Below, piece by piece: positions 9,501 to 19,432 of a stretch of DNA of 64,000 bases. The first letter of the stretch is position 1. Each line of letters opens with the position of its first letter. The notes under the pieces were generated by a model. That model was not told where the DNA came from. It saw nothing but the letters and a program-made list of their open reading frames with translations, and did no database searches. The DNA is from Dyadobacter sp. CECT 9275. GTDB lineage: Bacteria; Bacteroidota; Bacteroidia; Cytophagales; Spirosomataceae. The stretch covers positions 2,728,001-2,792,000 of the forward strand of contig NZ_CAJRAF010000002.1 in assembly GCF_907164905.1 (NCBI RefSeq), in the 5' to 3' direction. Position numbers and translations under genes: made by a program.

Positions 9501-9574
9501 TTTGATATGGTTATGTTCAGGAATTATTTATTTAATAACTATTTTTTTTAGCAGAAAGTACTTCTGTTGTCTGT

Positions 9575-12500
9575 TTACTTCACTCCTAATAAGTATTCTA
9601 GCAAAGCATAAAACTCTTTTTCAGGAATTGTATTTCTAAACTGATCAGGCATCAGCGTATATTTTGAAGGCCGGTACTCCTTGATATTATTTTTTGCGAT
9701 AGTAAACTCCTGCCCCGTCAGATCAGCAAAAACCAGTGCTTCCCCTTCGGTTCTCCTGTATAAGCCCGAAAGTTGCTTATCGTCCTTTAAAGTAATATTA
9801 TAAGTCCTGAAGGCCTCGGTAATGTTGCGGTTGGGGTCCAGTATTTTTTGGGTAAGCGCCTTAGGTCCCCAATTGCCTATACCGTCGAGCTGTGGGCCAA
9901 TCAGCCCGCCAGCCCCCTGGATCTGATGGCAGGAACTGCAATTTTGCACAAAAATCGCCTTACCAGTACCGGTCGGCAAATTGGCGGGCTGGTACCCTGC
10001 CACACGGGCATCTATCAGTTTCTGCCGCTCTTCCCGTTCGTTTGATCCGGCCGCGAGTATTTTATCCACCCTGCTCTGTTGTTCCGATGTAGCATTGATT
10101 GAGATTTTCTCTTTTACCGGAATTTCATTCGCTATATCCGCATTAATTTCCTCCTCCTTGAAAGCACTGAGAAGGTAGTCCAGACCTTCGGACGTACTAG
10201 CCAGAACGGCCGCAACGGCGATCTGCAGATTACGCGCTCCACCGGCAAGGCTGTTCTTCAGTATCTCAAAAACAGAACCTGTTGTTTCCTGCCCCAACGC
10301 AATAGCCAGCTTTTCCCTTAACGCAGGAAGTTCGGCAGGGTCACTGAAAACGGCGCCGAGTATCCCGGCGTTGGTTTTGGGATTAATACTCATAAGCGCA
10401 TTTGCAGCAGCACTGCGCACCTTATAGTCCATCCACGGGGCTTTGACTATTTGCTGCAAAACCGGCTGAAGGGCGGCTATTTTATATTCTCCTGCAATTT
10501 CAGCTGCTGTTGCGCGCTGTTCGGTCCATACCGATGGACCTTTTTCGGGAATGGCTATTACCGCCGGTTCCAACTTTCCAATGCCAACGGCTCCGGCCTG
10601 CGAGCTATCCAAGGTTTCAATGTAGCCCATCTGGCCTTCATATACCCGAAGATCGAAAGTGGTATTTCTGATCAGATCTTTCCTCTGCATCGGTTCGGTA
10701 TACTTGCCACGGTACTCGCTGATTACCTTTCCGGTTTGTGCCAGTTTAATCCGGACAACATTATTGGAGGTCCCTTTTTTTGAGGCACTGTTAAAAACAT
10801 CTGTATCAAAAATATTCATACTCAAAGATGCAGGCAGCTTGAAAGGAGTAGAATACAAAGCTGCCTTGGGAGGATTTCCACCCTTTTCACTCACCATCAC
10901 CCTGAAGGCTGGCATAACGTCGGTCAGAAGTTTTTCCGAAACCATCCAGGGGTTGGCCTGCTCACCGGTTCGCACAACCGGCCTGCTTTTCCAAGTATCA
11001 CCTGATTCCGTAATATCTACCAGGATACCTGTCGCAAGTTTCTCTCCCCAATCCGTCATTTTCCTCCCTGGCTTCGCACCGCTCTGAAGTACACCTGCCT
11101 TCACCGTTTTGTATAATGTAAGCTGCGTTTCGAGATCGGCAGGAAATTTGGCATTCACCAGGTCGATAACGGTTTCCAACTGATACGGAGACGCGTACCG
11201 GCTGATATATTCCAGACTGTTGACCAACTCCCTGGAAGGCATATCGTGGGTGCGGACATAATCCAGAACCATGGATGCCGCGGCTGGTGAGGGTACATCG
11301 AGCATTACGCGGGTTAACAACTCGAGCTCATGTTCGTCCCATTTCATTCCAGGGATACGCCACATGACACTGCTGTTGCGAAGGTTATTTCTGATACCTA
11401 AAATGGCGGTGTACTTCAAATGGCTGTCGCTCTGTTCGGTTTTGTCGTAGAGCGCCATTAATCCTTTAAGATTAGCTGCATCGGGAAAATGAGTGAGTAT
11501 CTCAGCAGCAACTCTCCTGATATTCGGGTCCTTATCCGACAAAGCAGTTAACGTCAGATCATGATAGGGTACTTCCAGGACAGGTCTTTCCAGCAGGATC
11601 CTGAACGCGTGTATTTTAATAACGGGATCCGAAGACTGCAATGCCTGATTCAAGGTGACATCGTCCAGCGCGTTCAGCCTGTGCAAAACCCACAAGCCAT
11701 GCGAATAAGGAGTCGGGGTTGTCTTGCTGGCCGACATCATGGTTTTTACCGGATCAATGGCCCTGGACTTCCACATATCCACCAGCCGGTCGGCCACTTT
11801 AAGTCTTGTATTGAGCTGCGGGTGTGCCAGGCCGTCTACGAGTTGCTGAATGCTGGCCTTTGACCAGTCCGTTACAGGTATGTCTTTATGTGCCTGATCG
11901 CCCTTGTAAGTGATTTTCCATATCCTGCCGCTTATCCGGTCGCGACCCGGATGGTTCAGGGCCACTTCGTAATGGCCGATAATCCGGTTGTAAAAGTCGG
12001 CGATATACAATGCGCCATCAGGACCCTGTTTTACGTCAACGGGACGAAACCAAGGGTCCGAACTTAACAGAAACGGGTCCTCCTTTTTGGCAACCGGTGT
12101 AGAGCCGTTGTGGAAAATAGTGTTACGGTCAATCCGGCAGGTTACTACATCTCCGGTATAAAAACTATTTCTGTATAACGCCGGAAAATGAGTACCTGTG
12201 TAATATACCAGCCCGGCAAGCGCTGTGGAGCCCAGGTCATAACTCATCATTTCAGGTGCAAAGCCAAGGCCCACGGGAGCCTTTTTTCCAAAATGTGGAT
12301 AATCTCCCCCGGCAATAAGCTGTGTAATAGGTTTGGTGTGGCAGTCCACCGAATATAAATACCCCTTTTCGTCATACGCATACCCAAAAGGATTTACCCG
12401 CCCAAACGTAGTTTGCTCCACGTGGCTACCATCCATTTTAACCCTGAATGTATTCCCTGATACCATCCTTATAGTATCTCCGTCCGTTCCGGCCACATGG

Positions 12501-13129
12501 GAAGTATTCGAAAATCCATGACAAACATGCAGCCAGCCGTCGTACCCTCTCATGAGGTTATTCACCATCCCGTGGGTATCTTTATAACCAAAAGGACCAA
12601 GCAGGATACTTCTGTTATCCGCTTTGCCATCGTTATTGGCATCTGTAAAATGATACAGATTAGGGATGCTGTAAGCAATGGCACCGTCCGCCACTGGCAT
12701 TACACCAATGGGAATATTCAGGTCATCCGCAAAATTGGTGAAGGTATCGGCTTTCCCGTCTTCATTTTTGTCCTCCAGTATCGTGATCCGGTCCCTACCG
12801 TCACTATTACCGGCAGCTACGGGATATTCCGAAGATTGAGTAACCCACAACCGGCCCCTGTCGTCGAACTCCATATTGATCGGTTTGGTAATTTCAGGTT
12901 CTGAGGCAAAAAGCGTGATTTCAAAACCAGGGGGTAACTTAAACCCCAGCCGCTCCTGTTCGGGTGATTGCCACTCGGTGGTACGGATGTGTTCCGCAAA
13001 TTTATCCTTAGCAACAGGTTGTTGAACGGTTGCCTGTTTTTTAGGAACACTGCAGCTTTGCGTATACAATAACAGAACGATGGTGTAAAATAAAGAGGCC
13101 CGTTTATGGCCGGGAAAAATTGCTTTCAT
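9575..13129 (-). CDS. PVC-type dehydrogenase with HEAT-like repeats and cytochrome c domain
   Basis: A 1184-residue lipoprotein; the lipobox is near YTQSCS. The N-terminal half is a beta-propeller like the Pirellula/Verrucomicrobium membrane-bound dehydrogenase domain (LPPGFEITLFASEPEI, later LYIADFYNRIIGHYE). The middle is helical and HEAT-like. The C-terminus is a single-heme cytochrome c: CSSCH at about 1064-1068, with a candidate distal Met in YTLMPD. The architecture implies periplasmic oxidation of a sugar or polyol with electrons passed to heme. The substrate and whether a further cofactor is used are unknown. It lies centrally in the sugar gene run. Confidence 0.88.
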   Translation of the reverse strand: MKAIFPGHKRASLFYTIVLLLYTQSCSVPKKQATVQQPVAKDKFAEHIRTTEWQSPEQERLGFKLPPGFEITLFASEPEITKPINMEFDDRGRLWVTQSSEYPVAAGNSDGRDRITILEDKNEDGKADTFTNFADDLNIPIGVMPVADGAIAYSIPNLYHFTDANNDGKADNRSILLGPFGYKDTHGMVNNLMRGYDGWLHVCHGFSNTSHVAGTDGDTIRMVSGNTFRVKMDGSHVEQTTFGRVNPFGYAYDEKGYLYSVDCHTKPITQLIAGGDYPHFGKKAPVGLGFAPEMMSYDLGSTALAGLVYYTGTHFPALYRNSFYTGDVVTCRIDRNTIFHNGSTPVAKKEDPFLLSSDPWFRPVDVKQGPDGALYIADFYNRIIGHYEVALNHPGRDRISGRIWKITYKGDQAHKDIPVTDWSKASIQQLVDGLAHPQLNTRLKVADRLVDMWKSRAIDPVKTMMSASKTTPTPYSHGLWVLHRLNALDDVTLNQALQSSDPVIKIHAFRILLERPVLEVPYHDLTLTALSDKDPNIRRVAAEILTHFPDAANLKGLMALYDKTEQSDSHLKYTAILGIRNNLRNSSVMWRIPGMKWDEHELELLTRVMLDVPSPAAASMVLDYVRTHDMPSRELVNSLEYISRYASPYQLETVIDLVNAKFPADLETQLTLYKTVKAGVLQSGAKPGRKMTDWGEKLATGILVDITESGDTWKSRPVVRTGEQANPWMVSEKLLTDVMPAFRVMVSEKGGNPPKAALYSTPFKLPASLSMNIFDTDVFNSASKKGTSNNVVRIKLAQTGKVISEYRGKYTEPMQRKDLIRNTTFDLRVYEGQMGYIETLDSSQAGAVGIGKLEPAVIAIPEKGPSVWTEQRATAAEIAGEYKIAALQPVLQQIVKAPWMDYKVRSAAANALMSINPKTNAGILGAVFSDPAELPALREKLAIALGQETTGSVFEILKNSLAGGARNLQIAVAAVLASTSEGLDYLLSAFKEEEINADIANEIPVKEKISINATSEQQSRVDKILAAGSNEREERQKLIDARVAGYQPANLPTGTGKAIFVQNCSSCHQIQGAGGLIGPQLDGIGNWGPKALTQKILDPNRNITEAFRTYNITLKDDKQLSGLYRRTEGEALVFADLTGQEFTIAKNNIKEYRPSKYTLMPDQFRNTIPEKEFYALLEYLLGVK

Positions 13130-13211
13130 TTACGCTTTCAGGAAAGGTTCAGGAACTTACTATACTTTGCTAATTTTTTCTTCACTAAAAACTGAGGGTA
13201 CCCTGTAAAAC

Positions 13212-14261
13212 TTATAATGGTAATTTTATGGGCAGATCAAGCCAGGCCAAACCGATGTTTCTGTGCATGTGGCTGGTGCTGGTACCTTCGGCGGCATCAT
13301 ACAGCAATGCCAGCCGTTTGCCAACTTTAATTACTGTTGGCATTCCGATGGCCCCTTTGGCCCAGACAGAATTCCGGGAATCGAGTGCAATGGCTTTGTC
13401 CTGACTATTCCAGTGATTAATATCTTTGGACCAGTACACCCAGATCGCATCGGTATATTCCTCTCTTTTCTGATTGATTCCAATATGGTTGGTGAATAAA
13501 AACCAGGTTTTTGTATCTTCATCAAAAAACAGAGAGGAGTTCTCCACTTGTTCGGTGAGCGGGAAAATCGGTTTATCATCAATCTTCCAGGACTTGTTCA
13601 GATCGTTCGTTCGGGCAATCCCCAGTGTTCTTTTAATGCCGGAAGTATCCTGCGTAGCTCCGCTGAAAAACTGGAGGTATTCCTTCTTTGTTTTAACCAC
13701 AAAACCCGGACTGGAAGTGACGGTGTAGTAGCTATTGTCTTTTGGAGGCAGGGGAATCACTTCATACTGTTTTTGCCAGGGGCCTTTTAACGAACGCGAC
13801 CTTGCTTTCATCGTCAGGTATGGAAAAGCCGGAATCCTGTACGGCGCCGGAGTGGTGTTGGGCGTACCCACGTAAAACATGTGCCAGGTATCCTTTTCAC
13901 GGATTACCCAGGGAGATGAAGCACTTTTTGAATCGTTCCTTCCCTGGTTGCCCAGTGTAAGAATGTTTCCTTTCTTTGACCACGTCTTCAGATCCTTGCT
14001 TTCCGCCAGGCAGGCAATCCATCCATCCTTCCCCGCACCATCATAGAAAAGATAGTAGGTGTCTCCTTCCCGGTTCACAACGGCCTCCCGTGCTCCATAG
14101 GTATCACAGCTGTCGGGGCCGGTACCATATCTCAGCACAATACCTTCGTCCTGAAATGGTATCCGGAGTGTTGCCTGCGGACGGCCATCCGGGTATGGCT
14201 GGCCTTGGGCGCATGTACTGATAAGTCCTGCGATAAAAAATAAACTTATGAATATCTTCAT
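13212..14261 (-). CDS. Five-bladed beta-propeller glycosidase-like protein (GH43/GH32-like)
   Basis: About 349 residues with a clear signal peptide (MKIFISLFFIAGLISTC). Repeated W/F-rich strands such as YYLFYDGAG, WHMFYVGT, YLQFFSGAT and TWFLFTNHIG resemble the five-bladed propellers of GH43, GH32 and GH130 enzymes. The acidic triad cannot be assigned with certainty. The frame is open to 14318, but ATG 14261 starts the signal peptide and avoids overlap with the upstream gene. It probably acts outside the cytoplasm to release the sugar that the neighbouring permease imports. The exact family is uncertain. Confidence 0.7.
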   Translation of the reverse strand: MKIFISLFFIAGLISTCAQGQPYPDGRPQATLRIPFQDEGIVLRYGTGPDSCDTYGAREAVVNREGDTYYLFYDGAGKDGWIACLAESKDLKTWSKKGNILTLGNQGRNDSKSASSPWVIREKDTWHMFYVGTPNTTPAPYRIPAFPYLTMKARSRSLKGPWQKQYEVIPLPPKDNSYYTVTSSPGFVVKTKKEYLQFFSGATQDTSGIKRTLGIARTNDLNKSWKIDDKPIFPLTEQVENSSLFFDEDTKTWFLFTNHIGINQKREEYTDAIWVYWSKDINHWNSQDKAIALDSRNSVWAKGAIGMPTVIKVGKRLALLYDAAEGTSTSHMHRNIGLAWLDLPIKLPL

Positions 14262-14304
14262 CCTTCCGGCATTCCTGAAATGGGGGATCGTGCAGCGTTT
14301 CTGA

Positions 14305-15549
14305 TCAGAAAACTTCACTGATCTGTCCGAGTGATACTCCTAAAACCTTCCGGGCGATCTGATCCATCATTTCAGTATCACCTTCAAAATGGAAGGTCCG
14401 ATGCGTATGCGACAGCTTTTCTCCCTTCTTCAGCGGAAATACCCTGGAACTAGACTCCAGTTCATAAAACGGCCCCATTTGCGTCCCATCTGCCAATGGG
14501 CCGTCGTTGTAGGCATTCAGCGCGTCTCCCTGGTAAGGATCTTTATGGATTTCCCAGGTTGATTTCATATAGTCTCCGGCAGTATCCAGATCGTACTGTA
14601 CAATGGTCAGGATACCTTTGCCAGAATCATAACTTCCTGCAAATCCTGTTGCAGATTGAGGAGCCAGGCCAATTTTACTTCTGGCTTTCCCGTCGGCCTT
14701 AAGGAAAACAGCGTTTTCGCCCGTAACCAGCCGGTCGGCAGGTATCACTCCAAAGTAGTCGGAAGTGAGAAGTGGTTTTCCGGCGTGAGGAGTAGTAAAC
14801 GGCGCAACGATTACCGTTTTATCCGACGGCTTGAACATCCCTAAAATCCAGATCCCGATACCTCCGGTTTCCCTTTTCCAGTCGGCCCCGTTATTGATAA
14901 TATCATTCACCGACTCATAGGCCGTTACTTTTGTAGCGCCCAGCGATGATACTTTCAGCAAGTCTTTGATCCGGTCCGTACCGAGCATAGACACCGTTCT
15001 TTCAATGGTGAGGTCAAAACGTGTGCCGGAGTGGTTTTCCTGAACGGTATTTTTCCTGAATTTTACAGAAGCAGAATCTGCCGAAACTATATCAAAAGGC
15101 TCCGAGTCAATTGCAGCCGGTGTTTGCCAGTTTTCAAAATCAAACTTTTGATCTCTTTTAAAATAAACAGAAAACTGCCCGCCCTCTGGTGAAAACCAGA
15201 AGCGATCCTCTCCACCATACGCATTGATGTGCTTTTTGTTCGCGCCGCTTTTGATAAGTTCATAGTTGATCCAGCCATAGCTGTTCCCGTTGTCTCCGCC
15301 GGAAGTTGTGGTCATGACGCGCCCTTGATAATCGGCCACTACGATCGCCCTGGAATCAGCATTGTCCGGCGCTGTAAGTACCAGAACGGATTTATGTTTT
15401 TTCAGAAAACCTAGGTCATAGCCAAAGGTACCTTCGGTTAAAGTTGAGTCTTGTGCCACTGTTTTTTGGTTGCTTTCCTGTGTTTGGTTACAGGATGTCA
15501 GATATAGAAATAAAAAAAATACGGATGCTTGTAAAACGATCTTTGCCAT
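14305..15549 (-). CDS. Lipoprotein of DUF6786 type (tentative)
   Basis: A 414-residue lipoprotein with lipobox LYLTSCNQ. The body is rich in beta strands (for example EDRFWFSPEGGQFSVYF) and resembles the DUF6786 family of Bacteroidota, which may adopt a mutarotase-like sandwich. I assign the family from memory of its style and not from a search. It lies 17 bases after rhaT and 43 bases before the propeller protein, so it belongs to the same transcript. A role in binding or anomerising the imported sugar is plausible but unproven. Confidence 0.6.
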   Translation of the reverse strand: MAKIVLQASVFFLFLYLTSCNQTQESNQKTVAQDSTLTEGTFGYDLGFLKKHKSVLVLTAPDNADSRAIVVADYQGRVMTTTSGGDNGNSYGWINYELIKSGANKKHINAYGGEDRFWFSPEGGQFSVYFKRDQKFDFENWQTPAAIDSEPFDIVSADSASVKFRKNTVQENHSGTRFDLTIERTVSMLGTDRIKDLLKVSSLGATKVTAYESVNDIINNGADWKRETGGIGIWILGMFKPSDKTVIVAPFTTPHAGKPLLTSDYFGVIPADRLVTGENAVFLKADGKARSKIGLAPQSATGFAGSYDSGKGILTIVQYDLDTAGDYMKSTWEIHKDPYQGDALNAYNDGPLADGTQMGPFYELESSSRVFPLKKGEKLSHTHRTFHFEGDTEMMDQIARKVLGVSLGQISEVF

Positions 15550-15566
15550 AAACGGATACTGCTTAT

Positions 15567-16649
15567 TTATTCATGAAGGTAATTACCATAACCCACAATA
15601 AGGACGGAAAGAATGATCACCAAAATTCCGCATACGATTGTCGTCAGTGTTTTTTTTGTAACACCTTTCCATTCGTTCAGGGCTAGTCCCCAGGAATTGG
15701 CCACCAGTATGATAAACGCCATGTGCAGTATCCATGAACTGGGGCCGTTCCCTAGCTTACTTTCTCCCATGCCGTAGAAAAAAAACTGAAGGAACCAGGT
15801 GGTACCTGCCAGTGCAGAAAAGATATAGTTAGAAAGCAGCGGGGTTTTGGCATTGGTATAATCCCCAAATGTTTTGTTACGGCTATTGAGGATCATGCAC
15901 CAGATAAAATTGGTGGTCAAACCGCCGAGCAGTATAACCACATAGGTGACGTTGTTCTGGAACAAAAACTCTCCCTGGCCTGGGTTTAGGGCTTTCCAGG
16001 CATCATTGGCTTCCTCAGCCATAATTTTTCCGGCATCAATCCCAAAAGCAAAACAAGCGCTCAATATCCCGGAGATAATGGCTACGGTAAGTCCCAGTCC
16101 TATCTTAAATTCGGTTTCTTCAACAGCCAGCTGATTTACTTTTTTAAGGTCACTGTCTTTCATCGCACCTGCTTTTCCACAGATCACAATTCCTATTACA
16201 CAAACCAGCAGTCCCAGTAAAACCATTTGTCCCCAGGTATTACCGAACAGGTCAGCAATGGAATCCTTGCCCGGCCTGGGAGAGAAATAATAATAGATGG
16301 AAGGGATCAAGGCTCCGAAGACAGAACACAATCCCAGGATGATACTGCTTCCCAGTGCAACACCCAGGTACCGTACGCCCAATCCGTAGGTGAGGCCGCC
16401 GATTCCCCACAGTACGCCGAAGATATAGGTGGCAATCAGAACAGCTGTATCCGTGCGGGCAATGATTTCGGTAAATCCGGGAATGGTAAGATAGGCAGCC
16501 AGCGGCGGGACGATCAGCCAGGAAAAAAGCCCGCCAACAATCCAATAACTTTCCCACGACCAGCCTTTTACTTTTTTGTAAGGAATATAAAAACTACCGG
16601 ATGCAAAACCACCTATGAAATGAAAAATTACGCCTAAAAGAGCCTGCAT
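15567..16649 (-). CDS. rhaT: RhaT-type sugar:proton symporter
   Basis: A 360-residue membrane protein with about ten hydrophobic segments. It matches the L-rhamnose/proton symporter family: GGFASGSFYIPYKKVKGW near the N-terminus, GVLWGIGGLTYGLGVRYLG in the third segment, and QFFFYGMGESKLG near the end. It would import rhamnose or a related deoxy sugar across the inner membrane. No rhamnose isomerase, kinase or aldolase gene is in the window. The true substrate may therefore differ from rhamnose. Confidence 0.88.
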   Translation of the reverse strand: MQALLGVIFHFIGGFASGSFYIPYKKVKGWSWESYWIVGGLFSWLIVPPLAAYLTIPGFTEIIARTDTAVLIATYIFGVLWGIGGLTYGLGVRYLGVALGSSIILGLCSVFGALIPSIYYYFSPRPGKDSIADLFGNTWGQMVLLGLLVCVIGIVICGKAGAMKDSDLKKVNQLAVEETEFKIGLGLTVAIISGILSACFAFGIDAGKIMAEEANDAWKALNPGQGEFLFQNNVTYVVILLGGLTTNFIWCMILNSRNKTFGDYTNAKTPLLSNYIFSALAGTTWFLQFFFYGMGESKLGNGPSSWILHMAFIILVANSWGLALNEWKGVTKKTLTTIVCGILVIILSVLIVGYGNYLHE

Positions 16650-16811
16650 GAGTTAAGTTAAAATTAAGGATTGAGGTCTGGTGGATTTTCCTTTAAATGC
16701 GCTCCGGAAAATTTCCGGTATGTAAGATGCTACGTCCTGAATCGCCCTGCATCCTGTACCGTACTGCTATACGGCAAAACATAACGATTCCAGCAACTTA
16801 TTGGCTAAATT

Positions 16812-17756
16812 TCATTTGATAAACTTGGCAACATTATCCTTGGTCACCAATTGAAAAGGGATGATTACCTGCTTCTCCGCAGCCTCGCCTTTGGCAAGTT
16901 TCACGGCGATCTCTACGGCTTTACCACCTTGCTCAGCTGCATTTTGAAAAACTGTAGCATCCAGAATCCCTTTTTTTACTCCCTGTAGTGCATCCGGTAT
17001 GGCATCAATACTCACTACAATAACTTTGTTCTTTAACCCGGCGGCCTCCAGTGCTTTAACGGCACCCATACCCATTTCGTCATTCTGAGCAAAAATGGCA
17101 TTGACCTGCCCTCCAAACGACTGTATCCAGTTTTCGGTAAGAGACATTGCCTTGGCCCTGTCCCATTCAGCGGTTTGCTCTGCAAGCAGTTTAATACCCG
17201 GATTGGCTTTCAGGATTTCCTTTGCACCCTTATCTCTTTTAATCTGCGCCGCCTGACCCATGTAGCCGTGCATCATCAGCACGTTACCTTTGCCTCCCAG
17301 CTTTTCCGCAATATATTTCATTGCAATGCGTGCAGACTCTTCATCGTCCGAGCCCACAAAAGCGGTTGGTGCCGCTGCTGTTTCAGAATTTACGTTAATG
17401 ATAGGGATTTTGGCATCAATGGCCAGTTTCACGGCTGGCGAACTGGCTTCCACTTCACAGGGGTTCATGATAATGGCATTGACGCCCTGGGCGATAAAAC
17501 TCTCAACCTGCTCCACCTGTTTCAGCGCAGACCGTTCGGCATCCACCACAATCAGCTCCACACCAAGCGAGCTTGCCTTGGCTTCCATCTCGTCGGTAAC
17601 ATTAACGATAAACTCATTTTGCATGCTGAGCATGGTCGCACCAATCACAATCTTTTTACCGGTGCCCTGGTCTTTTGTTTCGTCTTTGCCAGACTGTCCG
17701 CACGAAAAGTTCAGTAAGATAAGGGAGGCTATGAAAAATCTGCTTTTGAATTTCAT
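16812..17756 (-). CDS. Sugar-binding lipoprotein (RbsB-like, Peripla_BP_4)
   Basis: About 314 residues. The lipobox LNFSCGQS follows a short hydrophobic stretch. The body is a class I periplasmic binding fold: IVIGATMLSMQNEF, then VNAIIMNPCE, then NAIFAQNDEMGMG and VVSIDAIPDA, all typical of ribose/galactose-binding proteins. ATG 17756 is chosen because the longer frame to 17948 would run into mazG and bury the signal peptide. No ABC permease or ATPase gene is nearby. It is first in the sugar run, so it may deliver substrate or act as a sugar sensor. Confidence 0.87.
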   Translation of the reverse strand: MKFKSRFFIASLILLNFSCGQSGKDETKDQGTGKKIVIGATMLSMQNEFIVNVTDEMEAKASSLGVELIVVDAERSALKQVEQVESFIAQGVNAIIMNPCEVEASSPAVKLAIDAKIPIINVNSETAAAPTAFVGSDDEESARIAMKYIAEKLGGKGNVLMMHGYMGQAAQIKRDKGAKEILKANPGIKLLAEQTAEWDRAKAMSLTENWIQSFGGQVNAIFAQNDEMGMGAVKALEAAGLKNKVIVVSIDAIPDALQGVKKGILDATVFQNAAEQGGKAVEIAVKLAKGEAAEKQVIIPFQLVTKDNVAKFIK

Positions 17757-17917
17757 TTGATTAAGGGTTACAAATCTTATGGGATAAGTACCAAAACCTC
17801 CCTTTCTATCCGTCCGGCACAGATAAATATTAAATCTGTTAAGTAAGGGTATTTCACCAAGAAAGGATGACCCGCCGCTACAGATCATCCTTTCTTCTTC
17901 CTTCCGGGATACAGGGT

Positions 17918-18751
17918 TCAGACACCCTGCGCCTTTGCCTGGTTCCAATAGTCATCCATTTCGGCGAGCGTCATATCATGCAGCGTTTTGCCATCGGCTT
18001 TAGATGCCTCTTCCATAAACTGAAACCGTCGGATGAATTTTTTATTGGTACGTTCCAGAGCCGTTTCCGGATTGATATTCACAAAACGGGAATAGTTAAC
18101 CAGAGAAAAAAGCAGGTCCCCAAACTCCCCCTCTGCTTCTTCCTGATTCACCATAGCGGTTGCTTCTATGTTAAAGTGTTCTTTAAATTCCGTAAGCTCC
18201 TCTTCCACTTTATCCCAAACCTGGTGTTTCTCATCCCAATCGAAACCAGCACCACGGGCCTTTTCCTGAATACGCATTGCCTTTACCAGCGCCGGGAGCG
18301 AAGCGGGAACACCTGAAAGTACCGACTTATTTCCTTCTTTCAGCTTGAGTTTCTCCCAGTTTTGCTTCACTGTTTCTTCATCCTTCGCAACAGCATCGCC
18401 ATATATATGCGGGTGTCGCGCGATCAGTTTTTCACATATTCCATTCAGAACATCTTTGATATCAAAACGTAACGGGTCCTGCTCATCTGCCTCGGAGCCT
18501 ATTTTTGCATAAAAAACAATATGCAGCAGTATATCACCCAACTCCTTTTTTATCTCCGGCAAATCTTTCTCCAGTATTGCATCCGACAGCTCATAGGTTT
18601 CCTCGATTGTCAGATGCCGCAGCGTATCCATGGTTTGTTTCCTGTCCCAGGGACATTGTTCCCTGAGCTCATCCATGATCGTCAGCAGGCGGTCAAAGGC
18701 CATGAGCTGCTCCTGTCTAGAAGATGGTAATTCATCAAAATTCTTTTTCAT
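17918..18751 (-). CDS. mazG: Nucleoside triphosphate pyrophosphohydrolase MazG
   Basis: A 277-residue all-alpha NTP pyrophosphohydrolase that hydrolyses NTPs or dNTPs to the monophosphate and PPi. The first MazG domain shows CPWDRKQT and the EExxE metal motif at Glu50, Glu51 and Glu54 (EETYE), followed by KKELGDILLH. A second domain near the C-terminus carries GEFGDLLFSLVNYSR. The length matches the two-domain bacterial form. It lies 38 bases after the PaaI-like thioesterase gene on the same strand, and 161 bases before the sugar-binding protein, which probably has its own promoter. Confidence 0.93.
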   Translation of the reverse strand: MKKNFDELPSSRQEQLMAFDRLLTIMDELREQCPWDRKQTMDTLRHLTIEETYELSDAILEKDLPEIKKELGDILLHIVFYAKIGSEADEQDPLRFDIKDVLNGICEKLIARHPHIYGDAVAKDEETVKQNWEKLKLKEGNKSVLSGVPASLPALVKAMRIQEKARGAGFDWDEKHQVWDKVEEELTEFKEHFNIEATAMVNQEEAEGEFGDLLFSLVNYSRFVNINPETALERTNKKFIRRFQFMEEASKADGKTLHDMTLAEMDDYWNQAKAQGV

Positions 18752-18789
18752 GGTATAAAGGTAATCAAAAGATAGTGCGGCTTATTTTA

Positions 18790-19260
18790 CTAATCGGGTA
18801 TTCTGAAGCTGGTCTGGACCAGATTACTGCTGCACTTGGCAATAATTTTATGATCTTCTCCTACAATCTGGCCTTCAACATGGATGATATTCTTTCCGGC
18901 CCTTACCACTTTTGAGTGCGCGGTGATGATGTCTCCCACTCGGGCAGCATGCAGGAAATCACAGTTGAGGTTCACCGAGGTATAGGCAAGCTCCCGCCCC
19001 AGAGCATACACCATCGTTCCGACCACATCATCCAGAATCGTGGAAGCCATTCCGCCATGCAAAACACCCATGGGATTAGACATGTCCTTACGTACCTCAA
19101 ATTGCACGCTCATGTATCCTACCCCGATGCTTATGAGCTTTCCGTTGAGCCATCTCCCCACGGGAGATATGCTTTGGCTGAGTGGTTCTCCAATGAACCC
19201 CCTTAAAAACAGGAGCCTTTTATTAGTGTCTTCCGGAATTTGGTCCGGATATGATTTCAT
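18790..19260 (-). CDS. PaaI-family hotdog thioesterase
   Basis: About 156 residues. A hotdog fold is indicated by the segment NPMGVLHGGMASTILDDVVG, where the His-Gly-Gly turn and the Asp at the start of the long helix match PaaI-type acyl-CoA thioesterases. The C-terminal strands fit the same fold (RVGDIITAHSKVVRAG). It would hydrolyse acyl- or aryl-CoA in the cytoplasm. I use ATG 19260; the frame is open to 19350, but that extension is poor in coding character and overlaps the promoter region shared with the divergent comA-like gene. Confidence 0.85.
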   Translation of the reverse strand: MKSYPDQIPEDTNKRLLFLRGFIGEPLSQSISPVGRWLNGKLISIGVGYMSVQFEVRKDMSNPMGVLHGGMASTILDDVVGTMVYALGRELAYTSVNLNCDFLHAARVGDIITAHSKVVRAGKNIIHVEGQIVGEDHKIIAKCSSNLVQTSFRIPD

Positions 19261-19364
19261 TTCCAAAGTGATACAGGTTTTTGACGTTTTCTTGCCCGAC
19301 TTATTCGAAAAATAGTAATTATCATAGATATATACATGCATAAGTGTCAATTACATGGATTTTA

Positions 19365-19396
19365 TTGCTACGTATTAAAGGTAATTGCTACCTTTG
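19365..19396 (+). promoter_or_regulatory. Bacteroidota sigma-A promoter for the comA-like gene
   Basis: TTG at 19365-19367 and TACCTTTG at 19389-19396 are separated by 21 bases, matching the -33 TTG and -7 TAnnTTTG consensus of the phylum. Transcription would start about 25-30 bases before the ATG at 19433. Confidence 0.7.
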
Positions 19397-19432
19397 CCCG
19401 AGTTTTGAAGAGCTATATCAGCATATCCATAT

